Of a DNA stretch of 64,000 bases, positions 32,597 through 41,491 are shown piece after piece. The stretch lies in NCBI RefSeq assembly GCF_029958905.1, contig NZ_CP124614.1:434001-498000 (forward strand). The letters run 5' to 3'. The position numbers and the translations under genes were made by a program. The number at the start of each line of letters is the position of its first letter. The first letter of the stretch is position 1. Origin of the DNA: Vibrio sp. YMD68 (GTDB lineage: Bacteria > Pseudomonadota > Gammaproteobacteria > Enterobacterales > Vibrionaceae). Below the pieces are notes generated by a model. The model did no database searches. It saw only the letters and a list, made by a program, of their open reading frames with translations, and was not told the DNA's origin.

Positions 32597-34861
32597 ATGT
32601 CCACAGAAATTACTTATGATGGCGTAGAACAATTGCCAATGCGCAAGTTCACCGAAGACGCTTACCTGAACTATTCAATGTACGTCATTATGGACCGTGC
32701 CTTGCCTTATATTGGTGACGGTTTGAAGCCGGTTCAGCGACGTATTATTTACGCGATGTCAGAGCTTGGCTTATCGGCGTCATCAAAATATAAAAAATCG
32801 GCGCGTACGGTTGGTGATGTACTTGGTAAGTACCACCCTCATGGCGACTCAGCGTGTTATGAAGCTATGGTATTAATGGCTCAGCCATTCTCGTACCGCT
32901 ATCCACTGGTTGATGGCCAAGGTAACTGGGGTGCGCCCGATGATCCTAAATCGTTCGCAGCCATGCGTTATACCGAAGCCAAACTGTCTAAGTTTGCTGA
33001 GGTATTGCTGGGTGAATTAGGGCAAGGCACGGTGGAGTGGCAACCAAACTTTGATGGCACGATGAAAGAGCCACAAATGCTGCCTGCTCGTCTGCCGCAT
33101 ATTTTACTTAATGGTATTACCGGTATTGCGGTGGGTATGGCGACCGATATTCCGCCTCACAATGTGCGTGAAGTGGCGAGTGCTGCGATCCACTTACTGG
33201 ATAGCCCAAAAGCCGAACTCAATGATGTGATGGGCTTTATTCAAGGCCCTGACTACCCGACAGAAGCTGAAATTATTTCACCGCGAAGCGATATAGAAAA
33301 AATTTATCGTACCGGTCGAGGTAGCATTAAAATGCGTGCGGTATGGCACAAAGAAGGCAATGATATTGTCATCAGTGCGTTACCTCACCAAGTTTCAGGA
33401 GCGAAGCTTCTAGAGCAGATTGCGGCGCAAATGCGTGCGAAAAAGCTCCCTATGGTCGATGATCTCCGTGATGAATCGGATCATGAAAACCCGACTCGCA
33501 TTGTGATCGTTCCTCGCTCTAACCGGATCGACTGCGATCAGTTAATGAACCACCTATTTGCCTCTACGGATCTTGAGAAAAACTTCCGTGTTAACCTCAA
33601 TATGATTGGCCTGGATGAGCGTCCTCAAGTCAAAGGATTGGTTCAGATCTTGAATGAGTGGATCGAATTCCGTCGCACAACGGTGCGCAGACGTTTGCAA
33701 TATCGCTTAGACAAAGTCCTTGCTCGATTGCACATCTTAGAAGGTTTGTTGGTCGCATATCTTAATATTGATGAAGTGATTGAAATCATTCGTACAGAGG
33801 ATGAACCTCGCCCTGTACTCATGAGCCGCTTCAACATTACAGAAACGCAAGCGGATGCTATTTTAGATATTAAACTGCGTAATTTAGCTAAATTAGAAGA
33901 GTTTAAGATCCGTGGTGAGCAAGATGAGCTTGCTAAAGAGCGCGACAAATTAGAAAAGCTACTGGGTTCTGAGCGTCGTCTTAGTACATTGATTAAAAAA
34001 GAAATTCAGGCTGATGCGGATAAGTTTGGCGATGATCGTCGCTCTCCACTGATTGAGCGTGCGGAAGCTAAAGCGCTTACTGAGCGAGACCTTGTTCCAA
34101 GTGAGCCGATTACGGTTGTGCTTTCAGAAAAAGGTTGGATTCGTCATGCGAAAGGGCATGAGGTGGACGCTGAAACACTCAACTATAAATCAGGTGATAA
34201 TTACTTAGCTCACGCCCGAGGAAAGAGTAATCAGCAAGCGGTGTTCTTTGCGAGTGACGGTAGAAGCTATTCACTAGAGTCGCACTCTCTACCTTCGGCT
34301 CGCAGTCAAGGGGAACCGATTACTGGGCGCTTGAATATCAGTGTGGGTAGCTCGATGCGCCAAGTGATTATGGGTGAGGATGATCAGCTGTGGTTAGTGG
34401 GATCCGATGCCGGTTATGGCTTTGTTTGTAAAGGCAGTGATTTATTGTCAAAAAACAAGAGTGGTAAAGCCTTGGTCAATCTTCCTCAAAACTCGGAAGT
34501 GTTGCCACCGCATACCGTTGGAAACCTAGACTCTGATGAGATTCTTTCGATAACGAACCAAGGCCGTATGCTGCTTTTCCCGATCAAAGATCTTCCTCAA
34601 CTGGGTAAAGGGAAAGGGAATAAGATCATTAATATTCCTGCTGCAAAAGCCAAAGAGCGTGAAGAGTTTGTTTCGCACCTTATGGCATTACCTCAGGGCG
34701 CTTCTTTAACCATTTATGCAGGAAAGAGAAAGCTGGGTCTTAAGTCGGCTGACCTCGATAACTTTAGAGGAGAGCGTGGTCGTAGAGGCAGTCTATTGCC
34801 AAGAGGCCTGCAGAGAGTGACACGAATAGAGCTGGAAGCCGATACTGAGCCAGAAGCTTAA
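32597..34861 (+). CDS. parC: DNA topoisomerase IV subunit A
   Basis: DNA cleavage and religation subunit of topoisomerase IV, 754 residues. The catalytic tyrosine is Tyr125 in [10 protein letters not shown]. The quinolone-resistance region reads [14 protein letters not shown] with Ser85 and Glu89, the sensitive-type residues. The C-terminal beta-pinwheel DNA-binding domain begins near 500. It lies 3 nt after parE, so the two are cotranscribed and made in equal amounts. A terminator follows. Confidence 0.97.
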   Translation: MSTEITYDGVEQLPMRKFTEDAYLNYSMYVIMDRALPYIGDGLKPVQRRIIYAMSELGLSASSKYKKSARTVGDVLGKYHPHGDSACYEAMVLMAQPFSYRYPLVDGQGNWGAPDDPKSFAAMRYTEAKLSKFAEVLLGELGQGTVEWQPNFDGTMKEPQMLPARLPHILLNGITGIAVGMATDIPPHNVREVASAAIHLLDSPKAELNDVMGFIQGPDYPTEAEIISPRSDIEKIYRTGRGSIKMRAVWHKEGNDIVISALPHQVSGAKLLEQIAAQMRAKKLPMVDDLRDESDHENPTRIVIVPRSNRIDCDQLMNHLFASTDLEKNFRVNLNMIGLDERPQVKGLVQILNEWIEFRRTTVRRRLQYRLDKVLARLHILEGLLVAYLNIDEVIEIIRTEDEPRPVLMSRFNITETQADAILDIKLRNLAKLEEFKIRGEQDELAKERDKLEKLLGSERRLSTLIKKEIQADADKFGDDRRSPLIERAEAKALTERDLVPSEPITVVLSEKGWIRHAKGHEVDAETLNYKSGDNYLAHARGKSNQQAVFFASDGRSYSLESHSLPSARSQGEPITGRLNISVGSSMRQVIMGEDDQLWLVGSDAGYGFVCKGSDLLSKNKSGKALVNLPQNSEVLPPHTVGNLDSDEILSITNQGRMLLFPIKDLPQLGKGKGNKIINIPAAKAKEREEFVSHLMALPQGASLTIYAGKRKLGLKSADLDNFRGERGRRGSLLPRGLQRVTRIELEADTEPEA

Positions 34862-34885
34862 TCAATCGGTATTCTGTAAGAACAA

Positions 34886-34917
34886 AAAAGCCCCTGTATT
34901 AATATAGGGGCTTTTTC
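34886..34917 (+). terminator. Intrinsic terminator after parC
   Basis: The arms AAAAGCCCCT and AGGGGCTTTT form a strong stem, closed by an AT-rich inner part, and end in a T run. Confidence 0.88.
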
Positions 34918-35026
34918 TATCTATTAGAATTTCTATCCATTATGTTTTTCTACCCACTATAACGATGTCTTCTAACGAAAATTTTACTGATAAGGTTAGA
35001 TGTCGTTAGAACGCCTTATCTGGCTT

Positions 35027-35083
35027 AACTTCGCTTATGAACTTCGCTTATTAACTTCGCTTATGAACTTCGCTTATGAACTT
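35027..35083. repeat. 13-bp tandem repeat (4 full copies plus a partial)
   Basis: The unit AACTTCGCTTATG recurs at 35027, 35040 (last base T), 35053 and 35066, with a fifth copy broken after AACTT at 35079. It ends four bases short of the degS stop codon in the parC-degS convergent intergenic region. The near-perfect copies suggest recent expansion by slippage. Confidence 0.9.
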
Positions 35084-35086
35084 AGA

Positions 35087-36151
35087 TTACTCGCGATTAT
35101 CTTCAGCCACGGTCACGGGTAACGTTATCTCTTCACCTTTGCGTAGTAGCATAATGTCAATGGTTGTACCTGGTCGTAAATCTGTCACGATATCCATAAC
35201 GCTTTGTCTGCCGTTGATTTTATGACCATCGATTTTCAATATAATATCTTGGGCTTCGAAGCCAGCTATTGCCCCTGGTCCATCAGGATCCAATCCAAGT
35301 ACAACAATACCTCCTAGGTGCTCACTCCCCAGTAACCGCGATGTTACCGAGTTGATGTCTTGCCCATCGATACCAATGTAACCACGGATGACACGCCCAT
35401 CAGCAATGATTTTATCCATAATCTTATGGGCTAATGGGTAAGGTATTGCAAAAGAGATCCCATAGGTTTCAAGATCAGTTGCTTGCTGGAAGGAGGCGGT
35501 ATTGATTCCAACGAGTTCACCTTGGCTGTTAACAAGAGCCCCTCCAGAATTGCCCTGATTGATTGCGGCATCGGTTTGGATAAAAGCTTGGCGACCATCT
35601 GCACTAATTGATGAGCGGCCCGTGGCTGAGATGATACCAAATGTGGTGGTTTGCCCAAGGTTGTATGGGTTGCCTATAGCAAGAACCACATCACCTACTT
35701 TAGCTGCATAATTTGTGTTTTGAGGGATGATTGGAAGGTTAGTTCCTTCTATTTGTAAAATGGCAATATCTGTGCGGCGATCTTTACCGACCAGTTGAGC
35801 GGCAGCGACTCGTCCATCTTGAAGAGCCACTATAATTTGATCGGCCTGAGCAATAACGTGATAGTTCGTTATGATATAGCCTTTTTCACTGACAATGACA
35901 CCTGATCCTAGCCCTTGAGTCGAAAGCTTAGTGCGATTGTCTTCGGTGTACTTTCTACTGTAAATATTGACGACGGCTGGTGCCGCTTTTCTCACCGCAT
36001 CATTGAACGAAAGCTGAAGTGTTGAAAAATTATCCGTTGTCGAGGGAAGCACTTGTGGCAGAAAATTAGTACGTAAAGAAGGTATTGCCAGTAATAAAAT
36101 GAGTGCCGTTGCCAAACCTAACACAACCGAACGTAACATGAAATTCAGCAT
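35087..36151 (-). CDS. degS: Site-1 serine endoprotease DegS
   Basis: Inner-membrane-anchored periplasmic protease that senses unfolded porins and starts cleavage of RseA, releasing sigma-E. The 354 residues have one N-terminal membrane helix (about 5-25), a trypsin-like domain with the triad His (TNYHVIAQ), Asp (RRTDIAIL) and Ser (QGNSGGAL), and one PDZ domain (about 260-350). I chose ATG at 36151, with GAGG 5 nt upstream. It lies downstream of degQ on the same strand with a terminator between them. One PDZ domain and the uncleaved anchor separate it from DegQ/DegP. Confidence 0.95.
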   Translation of the reverse strand: MLNFMLRSVVLGLATALILLLAIPSLRTNFLPQVLPSTTDNFSTLQLSFNDAVRKAAPAVVNIYSRKYTEDNRTKLSTQGLGSGVIVSEKGYIITNYHVIAQADQIIVALQDGRVAAAQLVGKDRRTDIAILQIEGTNLPIIPQNTNYAAKVGDVVLAIGNPYNLGQTTTFGIISATGRSSISADGRQAFIQTDAAINQGNSGGALVNSQGELVGINTASFQQATDLETYGISFAIPYPLAHKIMDKIIADGRVIRGYIGIDGQDINSVTSRLLGSEHLGGIVVLGLDPDGPGAIAGFEAQDIILKIDGHKINGRQSVMDIVTDLRPGTTIDIMLLRKGEEITLPVTVAEDNRE

Positions 36152-36239
36152 ACTGTCCTCAAAGTGGATGGAAGTCTTTGTGATAATGGGTATTTTTAAT
36201 GCTTGCTGTCGAAGCATAGCATCAGAATGCTAAATAACA

Positions 36240-36270
36240 AAAAGGCGATACTCAAATGGTATCGCCTTTT
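36240..36270 (-). terminator. Terminator between degQ and degS
   Basis: A 12-bp perfect stem AAAAGGCGATAC / GTATCGCCTTTT with a 7-nt loop, T-rich on the minus-strand exit side. It suggests that degS has its own promoter. Confidence 0.82.
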
Positions 36271-36302
36271 ATTAAGGTCATCTCACGGTTTAATCGCTGA
36301 GT

Positions 36303-37670
36303 TTATCGAATCACAAGATAGATGGTTCGATCCCCTCGTTGGATATTGAGTGCGAGAATACCCGGTTTTTCATCAATAACTGCACGAAACTCTGCAATGT
36401 TTTTAACTCGCTTTCTATTAACACCAATAATAATGTCATCGACCTGAAGTTGGTAAGCTTCCGCAGAGGAACTCTCTTCAATACTTGTTACCTTGATGCC
36501 TTGAATGGTGTCGTTGTCTGTTGTGTTCGTAAATTCAGCACCAGTTAGCCCCGGGTGGAGCTTTTCTGCGGGTGTTTTACTGGTGGTTTGCTCTCCTAGA
36601 GTGACCTCAAACGAGAGCGTTTTACCATCACGAACAACACCTAATGTTAACTGCTTACCTGCACCCAATGTCGCGACTTTTGCACGTAACTCACTAAAGG
36701 TATCGATTTTCTTACCATTAATCGTGGTGATAATGTCACCCGCTTTGAGTCCTGCATCGTCTGCCGCACTATCGGGTATGACTTGATTAACAAAAGCTCC
36801 TTTGCTTGATTCGTAGCCTAATGCTTCTGCAAGTTCTGAAGTGACTTCTCCACCTTGAACACCCAGCATGCCGCGTTTGACTTCACCAAAATCAAGGATT
36901 TGCTCAGTGAGGTTTTTCATCATGTTGGCCGGAATGGCAAAGCCGATACCTACATTGCCGCCATTGGGACCCAAAATAGCGGTATTAATTCCAATTAACT
37001 CACCGTTGAGATTAACCAGTGCACCACCCGAGTTACCGCTATTGATCGCAGCATCGGTCTGAATGAAATTTTCGAAGTTTTCCAGGTTCAGGCCACTTCG
37101 ACCTAGCGCCGACACAATACCGGACGTAACGGTTTGTCCTAGACCAAACGGGTTGCCGATCGCCACCGCGAAATCGCCAACTCGCAGTTTGTCTGAGTCA
37201 GCAAGTTGAATTTGAGTCAGATTCTTTGCTTCTTCAAGTTTAAGCAAAGCAATGTCTGACATTTGGTCGCCACCGACAAGTTCAGCATCGTATTCTCGGC
37301 CATCTTTAAGTTTGACGCGAATGGTTTCTGCTCCATTAATGACATGGTAATTAGTCACTATGTGCCCTTGTTTCGCATCGATCACCACACCGGAACCTAA
37401 ACCTCGAAATGGGCGTTCTTGTATTTGGTCGGTAGGGAAGTCTGGGCCAAAAAAGAATCGAAACTGTTCAGGTAACTGCTGGCGTGAAACTTGAGTCCCT
37501 TCTACAGCAATGCTCACGACTGCAGGGGTCACAGCTTCTAGCATAGGAGCAAGGCTGGGAAGTGGTTGCTCGTTAATGGATAGCGGTAAGGCGGCTGTTG
37601 CCGGTAAGGGAATGATGATTGAACTTAAGCTGAGGGATAAGGCGGTTAAGGTAAGCAAAGGCTTTTTCAT
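36303..37670 (-). CDS. degQ: Periplasmic serine endoprotease DegQ/DegP (Do family)
   Basis: Periplasmic protease-chaperone, 455 residues. It has a signal peptide (about 1-26), the trypsin-like domain with His (TNYHVING), Asp (MSDIALLK) and Ser (SGNSGGAL), then two PDZ domains (about 255-345 and 365-455). ATG 37670 has GGAG 8 nt upstream. Its place beside degS matches degQ of E. coli, though in Vibrio this gene is often called degP. The short loop with LPEQFRFFFGPDFP corresponds to the LA loop, which is shorter here than in E. coli DegP, favouring DegQ. Confidence 0.93.
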   Translation of the reverse strand: MKKPLLTLTALSLSLSSIIIPLPATAALPLSINEQPLPSLAPMLEAVTPAVVSIAVEGTQVSRQQLPEQFRFFFGPDFPTDQIQERPFRGLGSGVVIDAKQGHIVTNYHVINGAETIRVKLKDGREYDAELVGGDQMSDIALLKLEEAKNLTQIQLADSDKLRVGDFAVAIGNPFGLGQTVTSGIVSALGRSGLNLENFENFIQTDAAINSGNSGGALVNLNGELIGINTAILGPNGGNVGIGFAIPANMMKNLTEQILDFGEVKRGMLGVQGGEVTSELAEALGYESSKGAFVNQVIPDSAADDAGLKAGDIITTINGKKIDTFSELRAKVATLGAGKQLTLGVVRDGKTLSFEVTLGEQTTSKTPAEKLHPGLTGAEFTNTTDNDTIQGIKVTSIEESSSAEAYQLQVDDIIIGVNRKRVKNIAEFRAVIDEKPGILALNIQRGDRTIYLVIR

Positions 37671-37794
37671 CTGATGACTCCAATTAGATTAAGACCTACT
37701 TTTCACTATGTTGAAGAAAACTTGAAAAGTAGGTACCAGTCAGAGATATGACTAAAAAACATCAATTTAGTTCCCATTGAATAGGGACTCAAAG

Positions 37795-38241
37795 TTAAGA
37801 GGCTTTCGCTGTCAGCACTTCTTTAGAGTGAATGATCTCCTTTTCTGCATCGGTAAATAGACCAGTGGCGCCCTTGGCATAATCTTTAGGTGGTTGGTCT
37901 GTTTCTGTTTCACCTGACGTCGTATTATCTTCGGTTTGAAGCGTTATCTGTTTAACAAATGGGTTATCCTGCTCTGGCTGATTTGGCAAAAGCTCCGCCG
38001 ATGTTTTCGCCATATGTTGGTAAAGCTTTGTATAATCTTTGCCTAATGTGTCCAGCATTTCGGCACTTTGAGCAAAATAGTCGGTAAGTTCTTGCTTTTG
38101 TTGTTCGAGAGCGAACTTTGTTGCGTCTAGGTCTTTTTGTACTGTTTTTTGTTTTTTATATTCAGGTGTTGTGAAGCGCCCGAAAAGCACCCCTATTACA
38201 ATACCAATGACTAAACCTACAATAGCGTAAATCCAAGGCAT
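37795..38241 (-). CDS. zapG: ZapG/YhcB (DUF1043) inner-membrane division and envelope protein
   Basis: Single-pass inner-membrane protein that in E. coli interacts with divisome and elongasome components and affects envelope synthesis. The 148 residues have an N-terminal membrane helix (about 4-22, with repeated G-x3-G pattern), a coiled coil (about 30-75) and a variable acidic tail. ATG 38241 has GGAG about 6 nt upstream. The gene is divergent from zapE, as in E. coli (yhcB-yhcM). Confidence 0.9.
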   Translation of the reverse strand: MPWIYAIVGLVIGIVIGVLFGRFTTPEYKKQKTVQKDLDATKFALEQQKQELTDYFAQSAEMLDTLGKDYTKLYQHMAKTSAELLPNQPEQDNPFVKQITLQTEDNTTSGETETDQPPKDYAKGATGLFTDAEKEIIHSKEVLTAKAS

Positions 38242-38385
38242 AATAGCTCCTTATTAACTGAGGAATTAACATGTCTGTTACCAGTTGGTTACACATGTCT
38301 AGGGGGCATGTTACTATGAGCGGAAGGTCCAATAAAGAAAAATACGATAATTTTAATGGCTGTGTTTGAAGGAAGTGTTCTTGTT

Positions 38386-39489
38386 ATGACACCAAGACAA
38401 AAGTATGAGAAAGATATAAAAGAGCATGGTTTTCAAAGAGATGAAGCCCAGTTTCTAGCGGTTGACGCATTGGATAAATTGCATCACCAAATTATTGAAT
38501 ATCTCAATGCACCTAAGGTTTCACTGACCCGTTGGCAAAAACTGATGGGAAAAAAAATAGACTCTCCTGTTGTTCCTGATGGCTTGTATTTCTGGGGGGG
38601 CGTGGGTCGAGGTAAGACCTACCTGATGGATTCATTTTTTGATTCACTACCCAGCGAAAGGAAAATGAGAGTCCACTTTCACCGCTTCATGTATCGTGTG
38701 CATGACGAGCTTAAAGGGCTAGGGGAAGTGAGTGATCCGTTAGACCTTGTGGCCGATAAATTTAAACAAGAAACCGATATTATCTGTTTCGATGAGTTCT
38801 TTGTTTCAGACATTACCGACGCCATGATTCTAGGTACTTTATTTCAAGCCTTGTTTAAGCGAGGAGTGATCCTAGTCGCGACGTCGAACATACCGCCGCA
38901 TGATCTGTATAAGAACGGACTGCAACGAGCACGTTTCATGCCTGCGATTCATCTGATAGAAAAGCATTGTGTCATTATGAATGTTGATAGCGGTGTCGAC
39001 TACCGATTAAGAACACTAAAGCAAGCCGAGATATATCATTACCCACTTGATAAAACAGCTAACGAAAACCTCTATTGCTATTACAAGCAATTGGTAGGGG
39101 AAGATAAGCCTATTCAAACGTCGATAGAGATCAATAACCGAGCGATGGATGTGATAGAAGCAAGTGATGGTGTACTGCATGCGACATTTGGCCAATTATG
39201 TAAAAGTGCTCGTAGCCAAAATGATTATATTGAACTGTCTAAAATCTATCACTCTGTGCTTTTAGCGGATGTTGAACAGATGGGCGCAAATTTGGATGAT
39301 GCTGCTCGGCGGTTTATTGCATTAGTCGATGAATTTTATGAGCGAAATGTAAAACTCATCATTTCAGCAGAAGTTGCTTTAGAAAACTTGTATGAAGGGC
39401 AATTTCTGGCGTTTGAATTCAAGCGTTGTCAGTCAAGACTAATTGAAATGCAAAGTCATGATTATCTGGCCAAAGAGCATCTCAGTTAA
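38386..39489 (+). CDS. zapE: Cell division ATPase ZapE (AFG1 family)
   Basis: AAA-type ATPase that associates with the Z ring late in constriction. The 367 residues show Walker A GGVGRGKTYLMD and Walker B IICFDEFFVSDITDA, the sensor ATSNIPP and the C-terminal lid. I chose ATG at 38386, beginning MTPRQKYEKDI as in homologues; AAGGAAG lies about 10 nt upstream. An ATG at 38356 has no ribosome site. The next genes are ribosomal proteins with their own promoter. Confidence 0.94.
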   Translation: MTPRQKYEKDIKEHGFQRDEAQFLAVDALDKLHHQIIEYLNAPKVSLTRWQKLMGKKIDSPVVPDGLYFWGGVGRGKTYLMDSFFDSLPSERKMRVHFHRFMYRVHDELKGLGEVSDPLDLVADKFKQETDIICFDEFFVSDITDAMILGTLFQALFKRGVILVATSNIPPHDLYKNGLQRARFMPAIHLIEKHCVIMNVDSGVDYRLRTLKQAEIYHYPLDKTANENLYCYYKQLVGEDKPIQTSIEINNRAMDVIEASDGVLHATFGQLCKSARSQNDYIELSKIYHSVLLADVEQMGANLDDAARRFIALVDEFYERNVKLIISAEVALENLYEGQFLAFEFKRCQSRLIEMQSHDYLAKEHLS

Positions 39490-39547
39490 TCTGAAATTCG
39501 GTCTATGGCAGTAGGTTAAAAAAAATTGTGATTTTGTTCAAAAAGAG

Positions 39548-39576
39548 GTGATTTTTTCTTCGCTCTTCTCTATAAT
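39548..39576 (+). promoter_or_regulatory. Predicted promoter of rplM-rpsI
   Basis: A perfect -10 TATAAT (39571-39576) with GTGATT (39548-39553) 17 bp upstream as a weak -35. It implies a leader of about 150 nt before rplM. Confidence 0.6.
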
Positions 39577-39583
39577 CCTGCGA

Positions 39584-39731
39584 CCTACCGTTACTGCTGG
39601 CCTCTAGTTGTAGAAATTTTTATGGCTATGCCGAGAGTTTCCAACACTCGAAGGGGTGATGTATGGTGCTCTTAGACAGTGGGAACTTATTGTTCCTTAA
39701 GTGTAATTTTTTTTAATAGGTAATTATTAGC
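39584..39731 (+). other. Structured rplM leader
   Basis: About 150 nt of predicted untranslated leader. It contains the hairpin GGAAC / GTTCC (39682-39696) and a weaker CGAG / CTCG pair (39632-39650). In E. coli, L13 represses its own operon through the rplM leader; whether this leader does the same is inference. Confidence 0.35.
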
Positions 39732-40160
39732 ATGAAAACTTTCGTTGCTAAACCAGAAACTGTAAAACGCGACTGGTATGTTGTAGACGCTGAAGGCAAA
39801 ACTCTTGGCCGTCTAGCAAGTGAAATCGCTTCTCGCCTACGCGGCAAGCATAAAGCAGAATATACTCCTCACGTAGACACGGGTGATTACATCATCGTTG
39901 TTAACGCTGAGAAAGTGGCTGTAACTGGTAACAAAGCTAAGGGTAAGGTTTACTACCGTCACTCAGAGTTCCCAGGTGGTCTTAAAACTATCACTTTTGA
40001 AAAGCTAATTGCTAAGAAACCAGAAATGGTTCTTGAACTAGCAGTTAAAGGTATGTTACCACGTGGTCCTCTAGGCCGCGCGATGTACCGTAAGCTAAAA
40101 GTTTATGCTGGTGCTGAGCACAACCATGTTGCTCAACAACCAACAGTACTAGACATCTAA
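39732..40160 (+). CDS. rplM: 50S ribosomal protein L13
   Basis: Large-subunit protein, an early assembly component that binds 23S rRNA. The 142 residues match the family in length, and the sequence has the usual [18 protein letters not shown]-terminus and the [13 protein letters not shown] signature. Codon use is strongly biased, as in eno. It is 13 nt upstream of rpsI, the conserved rplM-rpsI operon. Confidence 0.98.
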   Translation: MKTFVAKPETVKRDWYVVDAEGKTLGRLASEIASRLRGKHKAEYTPHVDTGDYIIVVNAEKVAVTGNKAKGKVYYRHSEFPGGLKTITFEKLIAKKPEMVLELAVKGMLPRGPLGRAMYRKLKVYAGAEHNHVAQQPTVLDI

Positions 40161-40173
40161 GGGGATTATGAAA

Positions 40174-40566
40174 ATGGCAGAGAATCAATACTACGGCACT
40201 GGTCGTCGCAAAAGCTCAGCAGCTCGTGTTTTCATCAAACCAGGTTCTGGTGAGATCGTAATCAACAAGCGTAGCCTTGATGTTTACTTCGGTCGTCCAA
40301 CTTCTCGTATGGTTGTTAAGCAACCTCTTGAGCTCGTTGAACTAACTGAGAAACTAGACCTATACATCACTGTTAAAGGTGGTGGTATTTCTGGTCAAGC
40401 AGGTGCTATCCGTCACGGTATCACTCGCGCACTAATGGAATACGATGAGTCTCTACGTCCTGCGCTACGTGCAGCTGGTTACGTTACTCGTGACGCTCGT
40501 TGCGTTGAACGTAAGAAAGTTGGTCTACGTAAAGCACGTCGTAAACCTCAATTCTCTAAGCGTTAA
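40174..40566 (+). CDS. rpsI: 30S ribosomal protein S9
   Basis: Small-subunit protein whose C-terminal tail reaches the P-site tRNA. The 130 residues begin [20 protein letters not shown] and end in the basic tail [12 protein letters not shown] chose ATG at 40174: AAGGGG then stands 9 nt upstream, while the ATG at 40168 is only 3 nt away. A terminator follows. Confidence 0.98.
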   Translation: MAENQYYGTGRRKSSAARVFIKPGSGEIVINKRSLDVYFGRPTSRMVVKQPLELVELTEKLDLYITVKGGGISGQAGAIRHGITRALMEYDESLRPALRAAGYVTRDARCVERKKVGLRKARRKPQFSKR

Positions 40567-40620
40567 TTTTTCTTTTACAGAAAAGTTCACGCTCCAGTTT
40601 TACGACTGGAATTGTGGTTC

Positions 40621-40655
40621 AAAGCCTGGCTATATGCCGGGCTTTTTGTTTTTTT
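40621..40655 (+). terminator. Intrinsic terminator after rpsI
   Basis: A 9-bp stem AAGCCTGGC / GCCGGGCTT with one T-G pair and a TATAT loop, followed by a T-rich tail. Confidence 0.87.
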
Positions 40656-40770
40656 ACATCTATAAATCCCCTTTATTATTATCTCCTAAGATCTTTTCTT
40701 TTTAATTCAGCTTCTTTTGTGACCCAGCATAGGCTTTGCCCTTTGAATGTTACAAAAAGGTAGCTTTATC

Positions 40771-40799
40771 TTGTCAAAAAGTAGGGTTTTAATTATCAT
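40771..40799 (+). promoter_or_regulatory. Predicted sigma-70 promoter of petABC
   Basis: TTGTCA (40771-40776), a 17-bp spacer and TATCAT (40794-40799). The -10 lies within the left arm of a 10-bp inverted repeat. The rest of the 331-bp gap between rpsI and petA holds only the rpsI terminator and AT-rich sequence. Confidence 0.6.
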
Positions 40800-40825
40800 T
40801 TGCCATCAAATAAATATAATTAAAA
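40787..40825. repeat. Perfect 10-bp inverted repeat at the petA promoter
   Basis: TTTTAATTAT (40787-40796) and ATAATTAAAA (40816-40825) are exact reverse complements 19 bp apart. The left arm overlaps the predicted -10 box. It could be an operator or, in RNA, a leader hairpin; both are inference. Confidence 0.55.
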
Positions 40826-40897
40826 CTTTAATTTGTTAGCCATGCTCTGTAAGCGGAATAACAACTATCCAAAGGGAGCAAATGGGAGAATGTTTGG

Positions 40898-41491
40898 ATG
40901 AGCAATGCGCCTTTAAATAACGGTCGTAGACGTTTCTTGACTGCCACAACTGCGGTTGTAGGTGGTTTAGGGGCAGCTGCAGTCGCCGTTCCTTTTATTA
41001 AATCTTGGAACCCAAGTGAAAAAGCGAAAGCTGCTGGTGCCCCTGTCGAAGTTGATATCGGTAAACTCGAAGAAGGGCAAATGGTTCGTGTTGAGTGGCG
41101 TGGAAAACCTGTATGGGTAGTCCGCAGAGCTCAGTCGGTTGTCGATGGCTTAAAAGCTCTGGACGATCAATTGCGTGATCCGGTGTCTGGAGAAGAGCAG
41201 CAACCCGCCTATGCACAAAATGCTTACCGTTCAATTAAGCCTGAATATTTTGTTGCCGTCGGTATTTGTACGCACTTAGGGTGTTCGCCTACTTACCTAC
41301 CTGATAGCTTCAGTGAACAGGTTCAAGGGGTTAAATCTGGTTTCTTCTGTCCTTGTCACGGCTCTAAGTTTGATATGGCAGGACGAGTATTCCAAGGTGT
41401 ACCTGCACCACTCAATCTAGTTGTACCGCAGCATATGTATTTGAGTGAAACCAAAATTATGATCGGTGTTGACGACACAGGGGAGGCATAA
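40898..41491 (+). CDS. petA: Ubiquinol-cytochrome c reductase iron-sulfur (Rieske) subunit
   Basis: Rieske 2Fe-2S subunit of the cytochrome bc1 complex, taking electrons from ubiquinol. The 197 residues start with a Tat-type signal anchor (RRRFLTATT then a hydrophobic stretch to about residue 38). The cluster ligands are in CTHLGCSP and CPCHGSKFD. GGGAG lies 9-13 nt before ATG 40898. The stop overlaps the petB start by one base. Presence of petABC implies a respiratory chain with cytochrome c-dependent terminal oxidases. Confidence 0.96.
   Translation: MSNAPLNNGRRRFLTATTAVVGGLGAAAVAVPFIKSWNPSEKAKAAGAPVEVDIGKLEEGQMVRVEWRGKPVWVVRRAQSVVDGLKALDDQLRDPVSGEEQQPAYAQNAYRSIKPEYFVAVGICTHLGCSPTYLPDSFSEQVQGVKSGFFCPCHGSKFDMAGRVFQGVPAPLNLVVPQHMYLSETKIMIGVDDTGEA

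Noticed and set aside
37757..37790. Hairpin AGTTCCC / GGGACT after zapG as a terminator
   Set aside because: The stem is short and mismatched and the T run is displaced by about ten bases.
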